From: Acinetobacter portensis
GTDB lineage: Bacteria; Pseudomonadota; Gammaproteobacteria; Pseudomonadales; Moraxellaceae
DNA length: 64,000 nt
Reading direction: 5' to 3'
NCBI RefSeq assembly: GCF_023158935.1
Contig: NZ_CP096120.1
Coordinates: 744,001 to 808,000 of the forward strand
In this document: one piece after another, positions 62,735-64,000 of the stretch
How positions within the stretch are numbered: position 1 is the stretch's first letter
Layout: every line of letters starts with the position of its first letter
The notes under the pieces: model-generated
Databases searched by the model: none
Seen by the model: the letters and a program-made list of their open reading frames with translations, nothing else
What the model was told of the DNA's origin: nothing
Program-made: the position numbers and the translations under genes

Positions 62735-64000
62735 ATGTCACAACTATCTTCCTATTTTCAGCAAAATCAATTTTGTGTACTCGTGGAATACCTCACGTCA
62801 TTAACAGAGGTTTTTCCAACTAAAACTGTATTTGCAGGATATCCGGCTGTAATGACATTAGCAGATCGAGTGCATTCAGATCATGATATTTTGCCATTAG
62901 AAGCGAGTGAAAACTATTCAAACTCAGTTGAAAAAGTGATTCATTTTTCAGGCAAAGGTCGAGATATTAAAGACTTTGAATTGTTTTTAAAGCAAGCGAA
63001 AACAGCACATATAAAAAATCTATTATTGCTTACGGGCGATAAATTAAAAGAACATGAAGATGGTAAAAATGGCGCTTTACGAAGCCGTTATTTAGAATCT
63101 GTAAATGCAGTGATGGCAGCCAAAAAGCAAGGTGATTTCAATATTGGCGTTGCATTTAATCCTTTTAAATATGCAGAAGCCGAGCGCGATGCACAATATT
63201 TGAAATTACATAAAAAAATAAAAGCAGGTGCAGATTTCATTATTACCCAATTGGGATATGACATTGCAGCATTAAAACAGGCGCAATTATTTTTAAAGAA
63301 ATATGATTATTCACAAAAAATACTTGCTTGTGTAATGCCACTCAATTTGGCACGTGCGAAGTTTATGGTAAAGCATAAAGTTGCAGGTATTGTTATTAGT
63401 CCGCACATGCTGAAAGTTTTAGAGCACGAGAAGCAACAAGGATTATCGAATAATGCTCATATGCGCTGCGCTTTACAAATTTTGATTTGTAAAAAAATAG
63501 GTTTTGCTGGTGTGCATTTATCTGCATGTCATAAGCCAGAAGAGCAAATATTGCTTGAACAATATATTGATGAATATCGTGATTTAGAGTTGTCTGAACT
63601 TGAATTACTTTGGAATGAACTTTGGCAAATAAAAACAGGTGATGAATTTAAACCTGAATTAGCTTACTTTTCACGTGCTGTGACATCTTCCGAAAGAATC
63701 AAATATCAACAATTACATTTAATGCATGCTGCTTTGTTCGAATCTAAAGTTGCCAAAGGATTTGGACGTTTTGTGTTTGATGCACCACTTTGGAAAAGTA
63801 GAACTGCAACCAAGGCTTTAATGAAAACAGAGTTTTTAACAAAGCATGGTGTAGTGGGCTGTGAAAGTTGTGGGCAGTGCAGACTAGGCGATACTTTATA
63901 TATTTGCCCTGAAACTTGTCCTAAAGGTTTGGCGAATGGACCTTGTGGTGGAACGAGTTTAGATAGATGTGAATTTGGTGATAGAGAGTGCATTCATTCT
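62735..64000 (+). CDS. Methylenetetrahydrofolate reductase-like protein with Cys-rich C-terminal domain (3' end outside window)
   Basis: Open from ATG 62735 to the window end (422 codons). The first ~300 residues resemble the MTHFR barrel: LLLLTGD near 96, then AEAERDAQYLKLHKKIKAGADFIITQLGYD, where MTHFR carries its conserved AGADFIITQ. From about residue 375 a cysteine cluster appears (GCESCGQCRLG, ICPETCPKGL, GPCGG, RCEFGDREC), as in the MTHFR_C zinc/Fe-S-type module found fused or next to MetF in other bacteria. Probably in the same B12-controlled unit as the MetE-like gene. The start has a weak ribosome site, and the N-terminal catalytic Glu region (VLVEYLT) is divergent. The true end is not visible. 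Confidence 0.82.
   Translation, partial: MSQLSSYFQQNQFCVLVEYLTSLTEVFPTKTVFAGYPAVMTLADRVHSDHDILPLEASENYSNSVEKVIHFSGKGRDIKDFELFLKQAKTAHIKNLLLLTGDKLKEHEDGKNGALRSRYLESVNAVMAAKKQGDFNIGVAFNPFKYAEAERDAQYLKLHKKIKAGADFIITQLGYDIAALKQAQLFLKKYDYSQKILACVMPLNLARAKFMVKHKVAGIVISPHMLKVLEHEKQQGLSNNAHMRCALQILICKKIGFAGVHLSACHKPEEQILLEQYIDEYRDLELSELELLWNELWQIKTGDEFKPELAYFSRAVTSSERIKYQQLHLMHAALFESKVAKGFGRFVFDAPLWKSRTATKALMKTEFLTKHGVVGCESCGQCRLGDTLYICPETCPKGLANGPCGGTSLDRCEFGDRECIHS

Noticed and set aside
1..64000. CRISPR arrays, tRNA or rRNA genes, prophage modules
   Set aside because: No regularly spaced repeats, no cloverleaf with CCA-type ends, no 16S/23S signatures and no phage structural genes were seen.

Overview
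The window reads as a chromosomal segment of an Acinetobacter-like gammaproteobacterium. The DNA is AT-rich. The gene order ppk, oxyR, esterase (estB), rubredoxin reductase (rubB), rubredoxin (rubA) matches what I recall of the alkane-oxidation electron-transfer locus of Acinetobacter baylyi ADP1. Most genes are housekeeping or core metabolism. I see no rRNA, tRNA, CRISPR array, prophage or plasmid functions.

Layout. 1-6.5 kb: end of a LysR regulator, a lone MhpA-type hydroxylase, a small secreted protein, a CobW/COG0523 GTPase, YaeQ and an FKBP isomerase. 6.6-13.5 kb: PnuC, a DUF559 endonuclease-like gene, an OLD-family ATPase/TOPRIM nuclease enclosed by two inverted ~105-bp repeats, and metH. 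14-19.4 kb: PitA with Pho boxes, an unknown 515-aa protein, a small protein behind a perfect CRP/Vfr-type site, a rhomboid protease and NfuA. 19.5-25.3 kb: two Fur-box-preceded TonB receptors with a two-domain methyltransferase between them. 25-36 kb: carbonic anhydrase, tesA/ybbA/ybbP, a second rhomboid, mtgA and ppk. 36-39.4 kb: the oxyR-estB-rubB-rubA cluster. 39.8-46.5 kb: apt, lysS, cysD and cysN, with a third repeat copy between cysD and cysN. 46.5-56.6 kb: a YqjI-like PadR regulator behind twin operators, a quinone oxidoreductase, a 5'-truncated CitMHS transporter, a CNNM/CorC protein, LysR, aceA and an acyltransferase.

57-61 kb is decayed. An intact IS3-family element (57791-59072, 3-bp target duplication) splits the Gly-rich motif of a short-chain dehydrogenase. 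The next gene, glutamate dehydrogenase, carries a one-base insertion that breaks its frame.

61-64 kb is the most interesting part. A textbook cobalamin riboswitch precedes a short MetE-like protein whose expected zinc cysteines are replaced by Asp and Ser, followed by a methylenetetrahydrofolate-reductase-like domain fused to a Cys-rich C-terminal module (cut by the window end). B12-dependent metH lies about 48 kb away in the same window. The simplest reading is a B12-repressed one-carbon pair used when MetH cannot work, but the altered metal site leaves the chemistry open.

Recurrent regulatory architecture includes Fur (19.5 and 23.15 kb), PhoB (13.7 and 13.93 kb), a CRP-type site (17.58 kb), PadR operators (46.96 kb), an SD-masking hairpin (23.19 kb) and a terminator-like hairpin inside the rubA-rubB operon (39.17 kb). 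Functions are inferred from motifs read by eye and recalled family features; no database search was run.
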